36,375 nucleotides of DNA from Lachnospiraceae bacterium (GCA_015056885.1 SVFL01000029.1:1-36375); one strand, 5' to 3'. Counted from the first letter of the stretch, positions 7,941 through 15,316 are shown. Notes: a model not told the origin generated them from the letters alone. Numbers and translations: made by a program.

Positions 7941-9203
7941 ATGAAATGCATTAAGAAACTGGTACCTATTTTATTGTGCGCAAGCCTTTTAACAGGCTGC
8001 TCAGGAGGAGGCAACATGAGTGAACAGGATATTGAAGTAATGGAATCCATTGCAGAATCTGTGGCAGAATCAGTAGCTGCATCCATGATGGCTGAACAAA
8101 ACAGCACCAACGACACAACAAACACCAATGCTTCGCAAGAGAGTACTTCGCAGGAAGCACAAGCTTCTTCAGAATCTGTTGAAAGTCAAAGCTCACAGGC
8201 TGCTCAGGAAAGCATGACCACCCAGTCCAATACCGGCTCTCAGACAGCTTCCCAGCCTTCCGTAGAGGCAACTACCACTCCTATCGGTGACGGATTTGCT
8301 TCCGAACACGGTGCTTTGAGAGTAGATGGTGCAAAACTGGTTGACCAGAATGGCAACCCCATTCAGCTGTATGGTATGTCAACCCATGGAATCGCATGGT
8401 TCCCTCAGTTTGTAAGCTATGATTCCTTCAAAACTTTGCGGGACGACTGGAATACCAACTGCGTTCGTCTGGCAATGTATACCCATGAATATAACGGCTA
8501 CTGTACCGGCGGTGACCAGGAATATTTAAAATCTCTGGTACGCACCGGCGTAGATGCCGCTACTGAGCTTGGCATGTATGTCATTATCGACTGGCATGTA
8601 TTGCAGGATCAGGACCCTAATGTCTACAAGGAACAGTCCAAGGCGTTTTTCAAAGAAATGTCTGAAACCTACGCAAACAACACCAATGTCATTTATGAAA
8701 TCTGTAATGAGCCCAACGGTTATGCTACATGGGACAGTGTAAAAGCATATGCGAAAGAAATCATCCCTGTCATTCGTGCAAACGACCCTGACGCTGTAAT
8801 CATTGTTGGTACTCCTACCTGGAGTCAGGATATCGACCAGGCAAAGGCTAATCCTTTGGATGAGGAAAACATCCTCTACGCACTGCACTTCTACGCAGGA
8901 ACCCACAAAGATGTACTTTGGAACCGTATGGATAGCTGTGTACAGAATGGTTTGCCCGTTATTGTCAGCGAATTTGGTATGTGTGATGCATCCGGTAACG
9001 GAGCCAACGACTTCAACTCTGCCCAGAGCTGGATGGATGTAATTGAACGCCACAACATCAGTTTCTTCTGTTGGAATCTTGCCAACAAAAATGAGTCCAG
9101 TAGCGTATTCAAGGAATCCTGCACCAAGACCTCCGGCTGGACCGAAGAAGATATGAACGAATCCGGAAAATGGATTAGAGAATACTTTAGAAACAAACAA
9201 TAG
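7941..9203 (+). CDS. GH5 family cellulase-like lipoprotein
   Basis: This is a secreted, lipid-anchored glycoside hydrolase of 420 residues, probably an endo-beta-1,4-glucanase. The signal peptide ends in lipobox LLTGC. About 90 residues rich in Ser, Gln, Thr and Glu then form a flexible linker. The GH5 catalytic domain runs from about residue 115 to the end. It begins VDGAKLVDQNGNPIQLYGMSTHG, has the acid/base Glu257 in CNEPNG and the nucleophile Glu344 in VSEFGM, and a His-rich strand IIDWHVL. The pattern fits GH5 subfamily 2. The ATG at 7941 follows GGGGAG; an upstream in-frame ATG at 7908 lacks a site. No carbohydrate-binding module or dockerin is present, suggesting a cell-surface enzyme acting on soluble or loosened beta-glucan. 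Substrate is inferred. Confidence 0.92.
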   Translation: MKCIKKLVPILLCASLLTGCSGGGNMSEQDIEVMESIAESVAESVAASMMAEQNSTNDTTNTNASQESTSQEAQASSESVESQSSQAAQESMTTQSNTGSQTASQPSVEATTTPIGDGFASEHGALRVDGAKLVDQNGNPIQLYGMSTHGIAWFPQFVSYDSFKTLRDDWNTNCVRLAMYTHEYNGYCTGGDQEYLKSLVRTGVDAATELGMYVIIDWHVLQDQDPNVYKEQSKAFFKEMSETYANNTNVIYEICNEPNGYATWDSVKAYAKEIIPVIRANDPDAVIIVGTPTWSQDIDQAKANPLDEENILYALHFYAGTHKDVLWNRMDSCVQNGLPVIVSEFGMCDASGNGANDFNSAQSWMDVIERHNISFFCWNLANKNESSSVFKESCTKTSGWTEEDMNESGKWIREYFRNKQ

Positions 9204-9235
9204 AAACACGCTTCAAATTATATTATCAGGAATAA

Positions 9236-9279
9236 AAAACCACCTATATCTGAATTATCCTCAGAATATAGGTGGTTTT
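9236..9279. terminator. Bidirectional terminator between GH5 and SDR genes
   Basis: The 14-bp stem AAAACCACCTATAT (9236-9249) / ATATAGGTGGTTTT (9266-9279) sits between the convergent GH5 and SDR genes. A/T runs on each side let it work in both directions. Confidence 0.9.
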
Positions 9280-9300
9280 ATTTATCTTATCCTTTTAAAA

Positions 9301-10101
9301 TTACGGTCTCTGACCCAGTCCGCCCTCAAGTGTCAGAGTCTCACCGGTCATATATTTAAAGTCAGGATTAGCCAGCTGTACGCATACACGGCCAATCTCC
9401 AACTCTGCATCACCGAAATGACCTGCAGGAGGAGTATGAACATTTTTCTCAAATGCATCAGGATATGCATTCTGAAACTGCTCAAGCTGTGCGGTCCATG
9501 CAAGAGGACATACAATATTTACATTGATACCGTCCTTAGCCCACTCAGTAGCCGCAACACGGGTAAGTCCTCTGATACCCTCTTTGGCTGCTGCATAAGC
9601 ACACTGTCCAAAGTTACCGAAAAGACCTGCACCGGATGCAAAGTTTACAACGCTACCCTGAGTCTCCTTCAGATAAGGATAGCAAGCCTTCATATAGTAA
9701 AATGCAGCGTAAAGTCCGGAATACATCGCCAAATCAAACTGCTCTGTGGTATGATCTGCCAAGGTTACTCCGGAAGCGGAAGCCTGTGCATTATTAATCA
9801 ATACATCAATTCTGCCAAAAGTATCCATAGCCTGCTTTACTACATTATTGACTACAGTCTCATTGTCTGCGCCTGCGTTTACATCAGCCTGAACAATCAA
9901 AACCTGAATACCATACAGTCTCTCAAGCTCCTCCTTGGCATCTTCAAGCTTCTTCATATTACGTCCGGTAATTACCAGATTCGCACCTTCTTTAGCATAA
10001 GCAGTTGCAATACCATAACCGATAGAACCACATCTGCCATCACTTAACACTGCACGTCCAGCACCGGTAATAATTGCTGTTTTACCTGTTAAAAAACCCA
10101 T
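9301..10101 (-). CDS. Short-chain dehydrogenase/reductase with extended glycine loop
   Basis: This is an NAD(P)-dependent oxidoreductase of the classical SDR type, 266 residues. The catalytic Ser (NFASGAG) and YAAAK are present, and the C-terminus GETLTLEGGLGQ is typical. Two features are unusual. The N-terminal TGxxxGxG loop is enlarged by about nine residues (TGAGRA...GSIGYGIA), giving a SIGYGIA end like that of FabI-type enoyl reductases. The usual NNAG motif reads NNAQ. The substrate cannot be named; a keto or enoyl compound is plausible. GGGAGG precedes the ATG. The gene has its own promoter overlapping the terminator of the upstream response regulator, and a shared terminator with GH5, so it is probably monocistronic. 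Confidence 0.87.
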   Translation of the reverse strand: MGFLTGKTAIITGAGRAVLSDGRCGSIGYGIATAYAKEGANLVITGRNMKKLEDAKEELERLYGIQVLIVQADVNAGADNETVVNNVVKQAMDTFGRIDVLINNAQASASGVTLADHTTEQFDLAMYSGLYAAFYYMKACYPYLKETQGSVVNFASGAGLFGNFGQCAYAAAKEGIRGLTRVAATEWAKDGINVNIVCPLAWTAQLEQFQNAYPDAFEKNVHTPPAGHFGDAELEIGRVCVQLANPDFKYMTGETLTLEGGLGQRP

Positions 10102-10138
10102 ATTTCTGTTCCTCCCTTAATTCTATTTTATTGTATAC

Positions 10139-10152
10139 AAGGTCAGCCTTGC
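10139..10152. promoter_or_regulatory. Palindrome in the leader of the SDR gene
   Basis: CAAGG-TCAG-CCTTG lies just downstream of the predicted SDR start site, between promoter and ribosome site. It could be an operator or a small leader hairpin. No regulator can be assigned. Confidence 0.4.
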
Positions 10153-10158
10153 ATATTC

Positions 10159-10187
10159 ATTATAATCCTCTTTATAAAGAATAGCAA
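10159..10187 (-). promoter_or_regulatory. Promoter of the SDR gene
   Basis: On the minus strand TTGCTA (10182-10187), a 17-nt spacer and TATAAT (10159-10164) form a strong promoter. The -35 box lies within one arm of the upstream response-regulator terminator. Confidence 0.75.
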
Positions 10188-10209
10188 GGAAGCAATTTCC
10201 CTGCTATTC
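10179..10209 (-). terminator. Terminator of the two-component operon
   Basis: The 13-bp inverted repeat GAATAGCAAGGAA (10179-10191) / TTCCCTGCTATTC (10197-10209) has one G-U pair and is followed by TTTAT on the minus strand. It lies just after the response regulator gene. Confidence 0.65.
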
Positions 10210-10230
10210 GTATATTTTTATCAAAATTTC

Positions 10231-10923
10231 TTACACCTTAAACCGGTATCCGACACCCCAGATTGTCTCGATATACTCGGGCTTAGCAGTGTCCTTCTCC
10301 ACTTTCTCACGAATCTTCTTGATATGAACAGTTACGGTTGCAATGTCACCGATGGATTCCATATCCCAGATTTCCCGGAAAAGCTCTTCCTTGGTGAATA
10401 CATGGTTAGGATTCTCAGCCAGAAAGGTGAGTAAATCAAACTCCTTAGTAGTGAAAGCCTTTTCCTCGCCGTCCACATATACTCTGCGGGCAGTTTTGTC
10501 AATACGGATACCGCGAATCTCCACAATATCGTTCTGAGGCTTATTGCTTACACCCACAAGACGTTCATAACGGGCCAGATGTGCTTTCACACGAGCCACC
10601 AGTTCACTGGGGCTGAAAGGCTTGGTCATGTAATCATCTGCTCCCAAGCCAAGGCCGCGAATCTTGTCGATATCATCTTTCTTGGCAGAAACCATCAAAA
10701 TAGGAATGTTTTTCTCCTCACGGATATTCTTACAAACCTCAAATCCATCCATGCCGGGCAGCATCAAATCCAGAACAATCAAATCATAATCACCCTTCAG
10801 CGCCGCATTCAGGCCTTCATCACCGGAATTACAGATATCTACCTCAAAATCGCTAAGCTCCAGATAATCCTTCTCCAAATCTGCGATTGCCACTTCATCC
10901 TCAATAATTAAAATTTTACTCAT
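10231..10923 (-). CDS. OmpR/PhoB-family response regulator
   Basis: This is a DNA-binding response regulator of 230 residues, the usual OmpR length. The receiver domain has the acidic pair in IEDE, phospho-acceptor Asp52 in VLDLMLPG, and the conserved Lys in DDYMTKPFSPSEL. The C-terminal winged helix is intact (FTTKEFDLLTFLAENPNHVFTKEEL onwards, ending in IETIWGVGYRFKV). It starts 12 nt after the histidine kinase gene ends, so the two are cotranscribed and form a cognate pair. The signal and target genes are not evident; the adjacent SDR gene is one candidate target. Confidence 0.95.
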   Translation of the reverse strand: MSKILIIEDEVAIADLEKDYLELSDFEVDICNSGDEGLNAALKGDYDLIVLDLMLPGMDGFEVCKNIREEKNIPILMVSAKKDDIDKIRGLGLGADDYMTKPFSPSELVARVKAHLARYERLVGVSNKPQNDIVEIRGIRIDKTARRVYVDGEEKAFTTKEFDLLTFLAENPNHVFTKEELFREIWDMESIGDIATVTVHIKKIREKVEKDTAKPEYIETIWGVGYRFKV

Positions 10924-10935
10924 TTTCTACTCCTT

Positions 10936-12417
10936 TCAGCCATCCTGCTGCAGCTCAATGTATTTACGCAGCACGAAATGCATACAAGTTCCTTCACCCT
11001 CTTGACTGGTCGCCCAAATGTAGCCACCATGGTCTTCAATAATCTTTTTAACAATCGATAATCCTATGCCGCTTCCGCCCTTTGCTGAATTGCGTGAGGC
11101 ATCCGTGCGATAGAACCGGTCGAAAATATTTTGCAAATCCTTCTGGGCAATTCCCTTACCATTGTCTTCTATCTCCACACGGATAGAATCGGACTCGTCC
11201 AAAACACGTATATTAATGACTCCCTGAGGCTTATCCATATATTTGACACTGTTACTGATAATGTTATTGATAACCTTCTTCATCTGCTCAGGGTCCGCAA
11301 TAACAATCACGTCCGAATCCACCATGTTGGAATAATTCAGCCGCACATTCATGGAATCCAGATCCAGTCCCACTTCCTCCACACAGTCCTCAAAGTAGTC
11401 AACCACATTGATGCGATGGAAATTATAAGGAATCCGGTTGTTATCAATGTTGGAATAAACCGCCAGCTCATTGATAAGTCTGTCCATATCATTGGCTTTG
11501 TTGTAAACCGTTCGAATGTATTTATCTACTTTCTCCGGCGTATCCGCAACACCATCCATAATCCCTTCCACATATCCCTTGATGGCCGTGATAGGCGTCT
11601 TCAAATCATGGGAGATATTACTAATAAGCTCCTTATTGCGCTCTTCGTTCTGACGTTTTTCCTCCGTAGACTCCTTCAGACGCAGGCGCATATCCTCATA
11701 GTTGCGGTACAAATCACCGATTTCACCCTTGTCCTCCGTAGGAAGTGAATAATCAAAATTCCCCTCCTTAATCTTACGCATGGCAATATTTAACTGATTA
11801 ATAGGATTAAACACACTCTTCTGTATCCACTGAGTCAGCACCAGACTGGTAATACATAAAATACAAATAATCGCTATAACCATGTTGAATAAGAGCTGTC
11901 TGGAAATCAATGTGCTGGCACTGGTAATGATAAACACACTTCCCTTGCCACCATCTGAAAACCGGAAATCAATCTGTTTTACATACTGCTCCAAATCATT
12001 AAAGTAATATCCCGTCTCGTCAGCCAACTGCTTCTCGCCGTAATCCGGCAACCTGTCCATAATCTTTCTTGCAGCCATCATATTACCTGCATAATAGATT
12101 GTTTCATTTTTCCTTACTATTAAATAAGTAGACTTTCTGGACACATCATCATTGACCTGCTTAAGAAAACGCTTGTCCTCCAGCTTCAGCGGATTCGTCC
12201 GAACTTGCTCCTGCAAAATAAAATACGCCTCGTCCGTAGCATTTACCACTTCCTGTATATTGTCTGTCATGGTTGCATAATCCAATTTCGTGAAATCTTC
12301 ACCATGATTAATATTCACCAGATATATGGCAATCACAACAAAACACATCACTGACAATAACAGCGGCAATAAAATAATACTTGCAAAAGTAACCCTTAAT
12401 CTTGTTTTGAGTTTCAT
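10936..12417 (-). CDS. Membrane sensor histidine kinase
   Basis: This 493-residue sensor kinase has an N-terminal membrane helix (about residues 9-34), an extracytoplasmic sensing region of about 130 residues, and a second helix near residues 175-200 (IAIICILCITSLVLT). A HAMP linker, a HisKA domain with phospho-acceptor His270 in SNISHDLKTPITAIKGY, and an HATPase_c domain with N, G1 (DNGKGIAQKDL), F and G2 (GGSGIGLSIVKKI) boxes follow. The sensor region shows no recognised ligand domain. It is the first gene of the kinase/regulator operon and is divergent from perR. Confidence 0.95.
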   Translation of the reverse strand: MKLKTRLRVTFASIILLPLLLSVMCFVVIAIYLVNINHGEDFTKLDYATMTDNIQEVVNATDEAYFILQEQVRTNPLKLEDKRFLKQVNDDVSRKSTYLIVRKNETIYYAGNMMAARKIMDRLPDYGEKQLADETGYYFNDLEQYVKQIDFRFSDGGKGSVFIITSASTLISRQLLFNMVIAIICILCITSLVLTQWIQKSVFNPINQLNIAMRKIKEGNFDYSLPTEDKGEIGDLYRNYEDMRLRLKESTEEKRQNEERNKELISNISHDLKTPITAIKGYVEGIMDGVADTPEKVDKYIRTVYNKANDMDRLINELAVYSNIDNNRIPYNFHRINVVDYFEDCVEEVGLDLDSMNVRLNYSNMVDSDVIVIADPEQMKKVINNIISNSVKYMDKPQGVINIRVLDESDSIRVEIEDNGKGIAQKDLQNIFDRFYRTDASRNSAKGGSGIGLSIVKKIIEDHGGYIWATSQEGEGTCMHFVLRKYIELQQDG

Positions 12418-12440
12418 ATAGGAATTCTCCTTCCTACCAA

Positions 12441-12449
12441 ATTATAGCA
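12441..12449 (-). promoter_or_regulatory. Extended -10 promoter of the histidine kinase operon
   Basis: On the minus strand TGCTATAAT forms an extended -10 element about 24 nt before the start codon. No strong -35 box is seen, consistent with an extended -10 promoter. Confidence 0.5.
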
Positions 12450-12536
12450 CAGTCTTTTTTGTAATGTATAAAAAACCTAAAATATTATCCTAAAATATTT
12501 ATTAAAAAATTTTCCAGATTTATTTTTAAAAAGCTA

Positions 12537-12564
12537 TTGACATATTGTGTATTTCATGTATAAT
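12537..12564 (+). promoter_or_regulatory. Promoter of perR
   Basis: TTGACA (12537-12542), a 16-nt spacer and TATAAT (12559-12564) are both consensus hexamers. The predicted start near 12571 falls on the palindromic operator. Confidence 0.85.
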
Positions 12565-12570
12565 AAAAAC

Positions 12571-12583
12571 AGTAATCATTACT
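12571..12583. promoter_or_regulatory. Putative PerR operator (PerR box)
   Basis: AGTAAT-C-ATTACT is a perfect 6-1-6 palindrome at the predicted transcription start of perR. It resembles the known PerR box (TTATAAT-N-ATTATAA) in size and AT composition. Its position would block initiation, fitting autorepression of a perR-rubrerythrin transcript. The assignment to PerR is inferred from location. Confidence 0.65.
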
Positions 12584-12602
12584 AATTTGAAGGGAGGACG
12601 AT

Positions 12603-12998
12603 ATGGCGCTAAAGCGTAGCAAGCAACGCGACATGATTATGAATTTTCTCATAAGTCGCAAGGATCATCCCACCGCTGACGTTGTTTATATGAACGTCCG
12701 AAAGGAGAATCCAAATATCAGTCTTGGAACAGTATACCGCAATCTCACTCTTCTGAGTGACCTGGGTGAAATCCAGCGATTGCGTGTGGGCGATGGTGTA
12801 GACCATTTCGATGCAGACACCTCCCCTCATTATCACTTTGTCTGTTCTGACTGTGGCAGTGTAATCGACTTGGAAATGGATAGTATCGACCATATTCGGG
12901 AAATTGCCGGAGCCGGATTTGACGGCCAAATCGCAGGACATGTAACTTATTTCTATGGAAGCTGCGGTTCCTGCATAAATGCAAAAGAAAAATCATAA
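12603..12998 (+). CDS. perR: Peroxide-responsive repressor PerR (Fur family)
   Basis: This 131-residue winged-helix metalloregulator fits PerR rather than Fur. It keeps equivalents of all five regulatory metal ligands of Bacillus PerR: His22 in HPTADVVY, Asp70, His76 and His78 in FDADTSPHYH, and Asp89. The four structural zinc cysteines are Cys81, Cys84, Cys121 and Cys124. PerR with Fe(II) represses peroxide-defence genes and is inactivated by oxidation of the histidines. AGGGAGG precedes the ATG. The next gene, 54 nt downstream without a terminator, is a rubrerythrin, the expected type of target. A palindromic operator overlaps the promoter. Confidence 0.92.
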   Translation: MALKRSKQRDMIMNFLISRKDHPTADVVYMNVRKENPNISLGTVYRNLTLLSDLGEIQRLRVGDGVDHFDADTSPHYHFVCSDCGSVIDLEMDSIDHIREIAGAGFDGQIAGHVTYFYGSCGSCINAKEKS

Positions 12999-13052
12999 AA
13001 AAAGTAATCTGCAACTTAAAACAATTTATTAAAATGAATGGAGGAAATTAGT

Positions 13053-13592
13053 ATGAAGTATGTATGTCAGGTATGTGGTTATGTTCACGAGGGAGATTCC
13101 GCTCCCGAAAAGTGCCCTATTTGTGGTGTAGGTCCCGAGAAGTTCACTGTTCAGGCAGGCGAGAAGACTTGGGCTGCTGAGCACGTAGTAGGTGTTGCAC
13201 AGGGCGCTCCTGAAGATATTATTATGGATTTGCGCGCTAACTTTGAGGGCGAGTGCTCTGAGGTTGGTATGTATCTTGCAATGGCAAGAGTTGCTCACAG
13301 AGAGGGCTATCCTGAGATCGGCCTCTACTGGGAGAAGGCTGCTTGGGAAGAAGCTGAGCACGCTGCAAAGTTCGCTGAGCTTTTGGGCGAAGTTCTCACC
13401 GATTCCACCAAGAAGAATCTTGAGATGAGAGTTGATGCAGAGAACGGCGCAACTGCAGGTAAGTTCGACCTTGCAAAGAGAGCAAAAGAGCTTAACCTCG
13501 ATGCTATCCACGACACCGTTCACGAGATGGCCCGCGACGAAGCAAGACACGGTAAAGCTTTCGAAGGATTATTACAGAGATACTTTGGCTAA
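13053..13592 (+). CDS. Reverse rubrerythrin
   Basis: This is a peroxide- and oxygen-detoxifying non-haem iron protein of 179 residues. The rubredoxin domain is at the N-terminus (Cys5, Cys8, Cys21, Cys24 in CQVCG and CPICG). The diiron four-helix domain follows, with ligands in [16 protein letters not shown] and ARDEARHG. This order is the reverse of classical rubrerythrin and is common in clostridia, where the protein reduces H2O2 and O2 with electrons from NADH via rubredoxin reductase. The ATG at 13053 is used because the upstream in-frame ATG at 13038 overlaps the GGAGG site. It is probably cotranscribed with perR and ends at a strong terminator. Its diiron domain is nearly identical to that of the fusion gene at 14012. 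Confidence 0.95.
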   Translation: MKYVCQVCGYVHEGDSAPEKCPICGVGPEKFTVQAGEKTWAAEHVVGVAQGAPEDIIMDLRANFEGECSEVGMYLAMARVAHREGYPEIGLYWEKAAWEEAEHAAKFAELLGEVLTDSTKKNLEMRVDAENGATAGKFDLAKRAKELNLDAIHDTVHEMARDEARHGKAFEGLLQRYFG

Positions 13593-13612
13593 GCTACAAG
13601 CCATGCACGTTG

Positions 13613-13667
13613 AAAATAGAAATGGTCTGGAGGGCACTTGTGCACTTCCAGCCATTTTCTATTTTTA
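13613..13667 (+). terminator. Terminator after the reverse rubrerythrin gene
   Basis: A long imperfect stem runs from AAAATAGAAATGG, CTGGAG on the left to CCAG, CCATTTTCTATTTTT on the right, and ends in a T-run. It should end the perR-rubrerythrin transcript. Confidence 0.85.
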
Positions 13668-13718
13668 ACGTATACGGCGACAGCCGTCCAGCGAGATGAA
13701 GCGCAGCGGAATCGAGCT

Positions 13719-13984
13719 GGAGCATGGCTTGCCTTGCGCCTGCTGGAGCATGGCTTGCCCTTGCGCCTGCTGGAGCATGGCTTGTTCATGCGCCTGTTGG
13801 AGCATGGCTTGTTCATGCGCCTGTTGGAGCATGGCTTGCCCTTGCGCCCGCCGGTGCATGGCTTGTCCGTGCGCCCGCCGGTGCATGGCTTGTCCGTGCG
13901 CCCGCCGGTGCATGGCTTGTCCGTGCGCCCGCCGGTGCATGGCTTGTCCGTGCGCCCGCCGGTGCATGGCTTGTTCGTGCGCCC
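13719..13984. repeat. Ten-copy 27-bp GC-rich tandem repeat (VNTR)
   Basis: Units begin at 13719, 13745, 13772, 13799, 13826, 13853, 13880, 13907, 13934 and 13961; the first is 26 bp, the last is truncated. Two subtypes exist: units 1-5 begin GGAGCATGGCTTG, units 6-10 begin GGTGCATGGCTTG, and units 6-9 are identical or nearly so, suggesting recent expansion. Each junction can form a small hairpin, in the second type CGTGCGCC-CGCC-GGTGCATG. GC content is far above the surroundings. It sits directly upstream of the ribosome site of the rubrerythrin fusion. This is not a CRISPR because there are no unique spacers. Confidence 0.95.
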
Positions 13985-14011
13985 CACCCCTACCCTAAAA
14001 GGAGACCCCAT

Positions 14012-15058
14012 ATGGACAACAAATCACTCTACAAACTCACTTATGGTTTATTTTTACTTACTGCCCGCGATAACAACATCGACAACGGCTGCATCATCAA
14101 CACAGCCATTCAGGTTGCCAACAACCCTACCCGTATTGCAATCTCTGTGATTCAGACCAACAAGACCCACGATATGATTCGCAATACCGGTATTTTCAAC
14201 ATCTCTGCCATCACCACCTCTGCAAGCTTTGACCTTTTCAAACACTTCGGCATGCAGTCCGGCAAAGACGTTGATAAATTTGCAAACTTCACAGATGTAG
14301 CCCGCAGCGACAACGGTCTTCTCTACCTGACTAAATCCTCCAATATGTATCTGTCTGCCAAAGTGACTGACCAAATCGACTTAGGCAGCCATACCCTTTT
14401 TATCGGAGAACTTACCGACGGACAGACTCTTTCTGATGTGCCTTCCTGTTCCTATGCGTATTACCAGAGCGATATCAAGCCCAAGCCTGCTGCCAGCAGC
14501 GAAAAGCGCACTTGGACCTGCTCTATCTGCGGCTATACCTACGAAGGCGATGAGGTGCCGGATGACTACCTCTGCCCTCTGTGCAAGCACGACAAAACTG
14601 CATTTGTTCTCAACGAGAATACCGGCGAGAAAACTTGGGCTGCAGAGCATATTGTAGGCGTTGCCAAGGACGTGCGGGAAGATATTATCCGTGACCTCCG
14701 AGCCAATTTTGAGGCTGAATGTACGGAAGTCGGCATGTATCTGGCCATGGCAAGAGTAGCCCACAGAGAGGGTTACCCTGAAATCGGCAGATATTTTGAA
14801 AAAGCTGCCTGGGAAGAAGCCGAACACGCTGCCAAATTTGCAGAACTTCTGGGAGATGTCATCACAGACTCCACCCGCAAGAATCTGGAAATGCGTGTAG
14901 CTGCTGAACATGGCGCTACCGCAGGCAAATTCGACCTTGCCAAACGCGCAAAAGAATTAAACCTCGACGCTATCCACGACACCGTTCATGAAATGGCCCG
15001 CGACGAAGCTAGACACGGCAAGGCATTAGAAGGTCTGCTCAAGAGAAATTTTTCTTAG
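14012..15058 (+). CDS. Flavin reductase-rubredoxin-rubrerythrin fusion protein
   Basis: This 348-residue protein joins three redox modules. Residues 1-150 are a flavin reductase-like FMN-binding domain as in high-molecular-weight rubredoxin (Hrb). Residues 166-205 are a rubredoxin with Cys170, Cys173, Cys188 and Cys191 (the last site reads CPLCK rather than CPxCG). Residues 210-348 are a rubrerythrin diiron domain almost identical to that of the gene at 13053. The layout suggests an electron path from reduced flavin through the FeS4 site to the diiron peroxidase within one chain. The start at 14012 is set by AAGGAG 7 nt upstream. The frame is open further upstream through the repeat array to an ATG at 13724, but that has no ribosome site. 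The domain function is family knowledge; the single-chain peroxidase role is inferred. Confidence 0.9.
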   Translation: MDNKSLYKLTYGLFLLTARDNNIDNGCIINTAIQVANNPTRIAISVIQTNKTHDMIRNTGIFNISAITTSASFDLFKHFGMQSGKDVDKFANFTDVARSDNGLLYLTKSSNMYLSAKVTDQIDLGSHTLFIGELTDGQTLSDVPSCSYAYYQSDIKPKPAASSEKRTWTCSICGYTYEGDEVPDDYLCPLCKHDKTAFVLNENTGEKTWAAEHIVGVAKDVREDIIRDLRANFEAECTEVGMYLAMARVAHREGYPEIGRYFEKAAWEEAEHAAKFAELLGDVITDSTRKNLEMRVAAEHGATAGKFDLAKRAKELNLDAIHDTVHEMARDEARHGKALEGLLKRNFS

Positions 15059-15071
15059 AATGGAGACTATT

Positions 15072-15266
15072 ATGGACTGCGCCAAGAAAATCAAGGAACT
15101 AAGAGAATCCACCGGAATGAACAGAAGAGAATTCTGTGACTATTTTAACATTCCATATCGCACGGTTACCGAATGGGAACGGGACAATCGTCATGCTCCC
15201 GAGTACGTAATCCGACTGTTAGAATACTATATTCGTGCAGAGAAGCTTCTGAAAGAAGAAGCCTAG
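15072..15266 (+). CDS. Small XRE-like helix-turn-helix protein
   Basis: This 64-residue protein is little more than a DNA-binding domain. The segment MNRREFCDYFNIPYRTVTEW looks like a lambda-repressor-type helix-turn-helix, followed by a C-terminal helix (PEYVIRLLEYYIRAEKLL). GGAG lies 6 nt before the ATG at 15072; an earlier ATG at 15060 overlaps that site. It starts 13 nt after the fusion gene stop, so the two are probably cotranscribed. It could regulate the rubrerythrin genes or be a stray small regulator of the kind common in Lachnospiraceae. No toxin partner is adjacent. Confidence 0.75.
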   Translation: MDCAKKIKELRESTGMNRREFCDYFNIPYRTVTEWERDNRHAPEYVIRLLEYYIRAEKLLKEEA

Positions 15267-15286
15267 TACTAACGGCAACACAAGCG

Positions 15287-15316
15287 AAAACCCACGAGGT
15301 GCCACTCGTGGGTTTT
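15287..15316. terminator. Bidirectional terminator between HTH and LRR genes
   Basis: AAAACCCACGAG (15287-15298) and CTCGTGGGTTTT (15305-15316) form a perfect 12-bp stem with a 6-nt loop and T-runs on both strands. A second weaker hairpin TGATGGC/GCCATCA lies at about 15331-15351 on the LRR side. Confidence 0.92.

Larger units (their letters stand above)
13593..14011. other. Intergenic region with terminator and tandem repeat array
   Basis: This 419-nt gap holds a terminator (13613-13667), about 50 nt of unique sequence, ten 27-bp repeats (13719-13984) and the ribosome site of the next gene. I see no promoter between the terminator and the fusion gene. Long open frames here, in all phases and on both strands, arise because the repeat unit is a multiple of three with no stop codon, so none is called as a gene. 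Confidence 0.75.

Noticed and set aside
13719..13984. CRISPR array
   Set aside because: Units are contiguous 27-bp tandem repeats with no unique spacers and no cas genes nearby.
13589..14150. Several long frames on both strands in the 27-bp array
   Set aside because: A stop-free unit whose length is a multiple of three opens every frame. None has a ribosome site, and the peptides are pure repeats.
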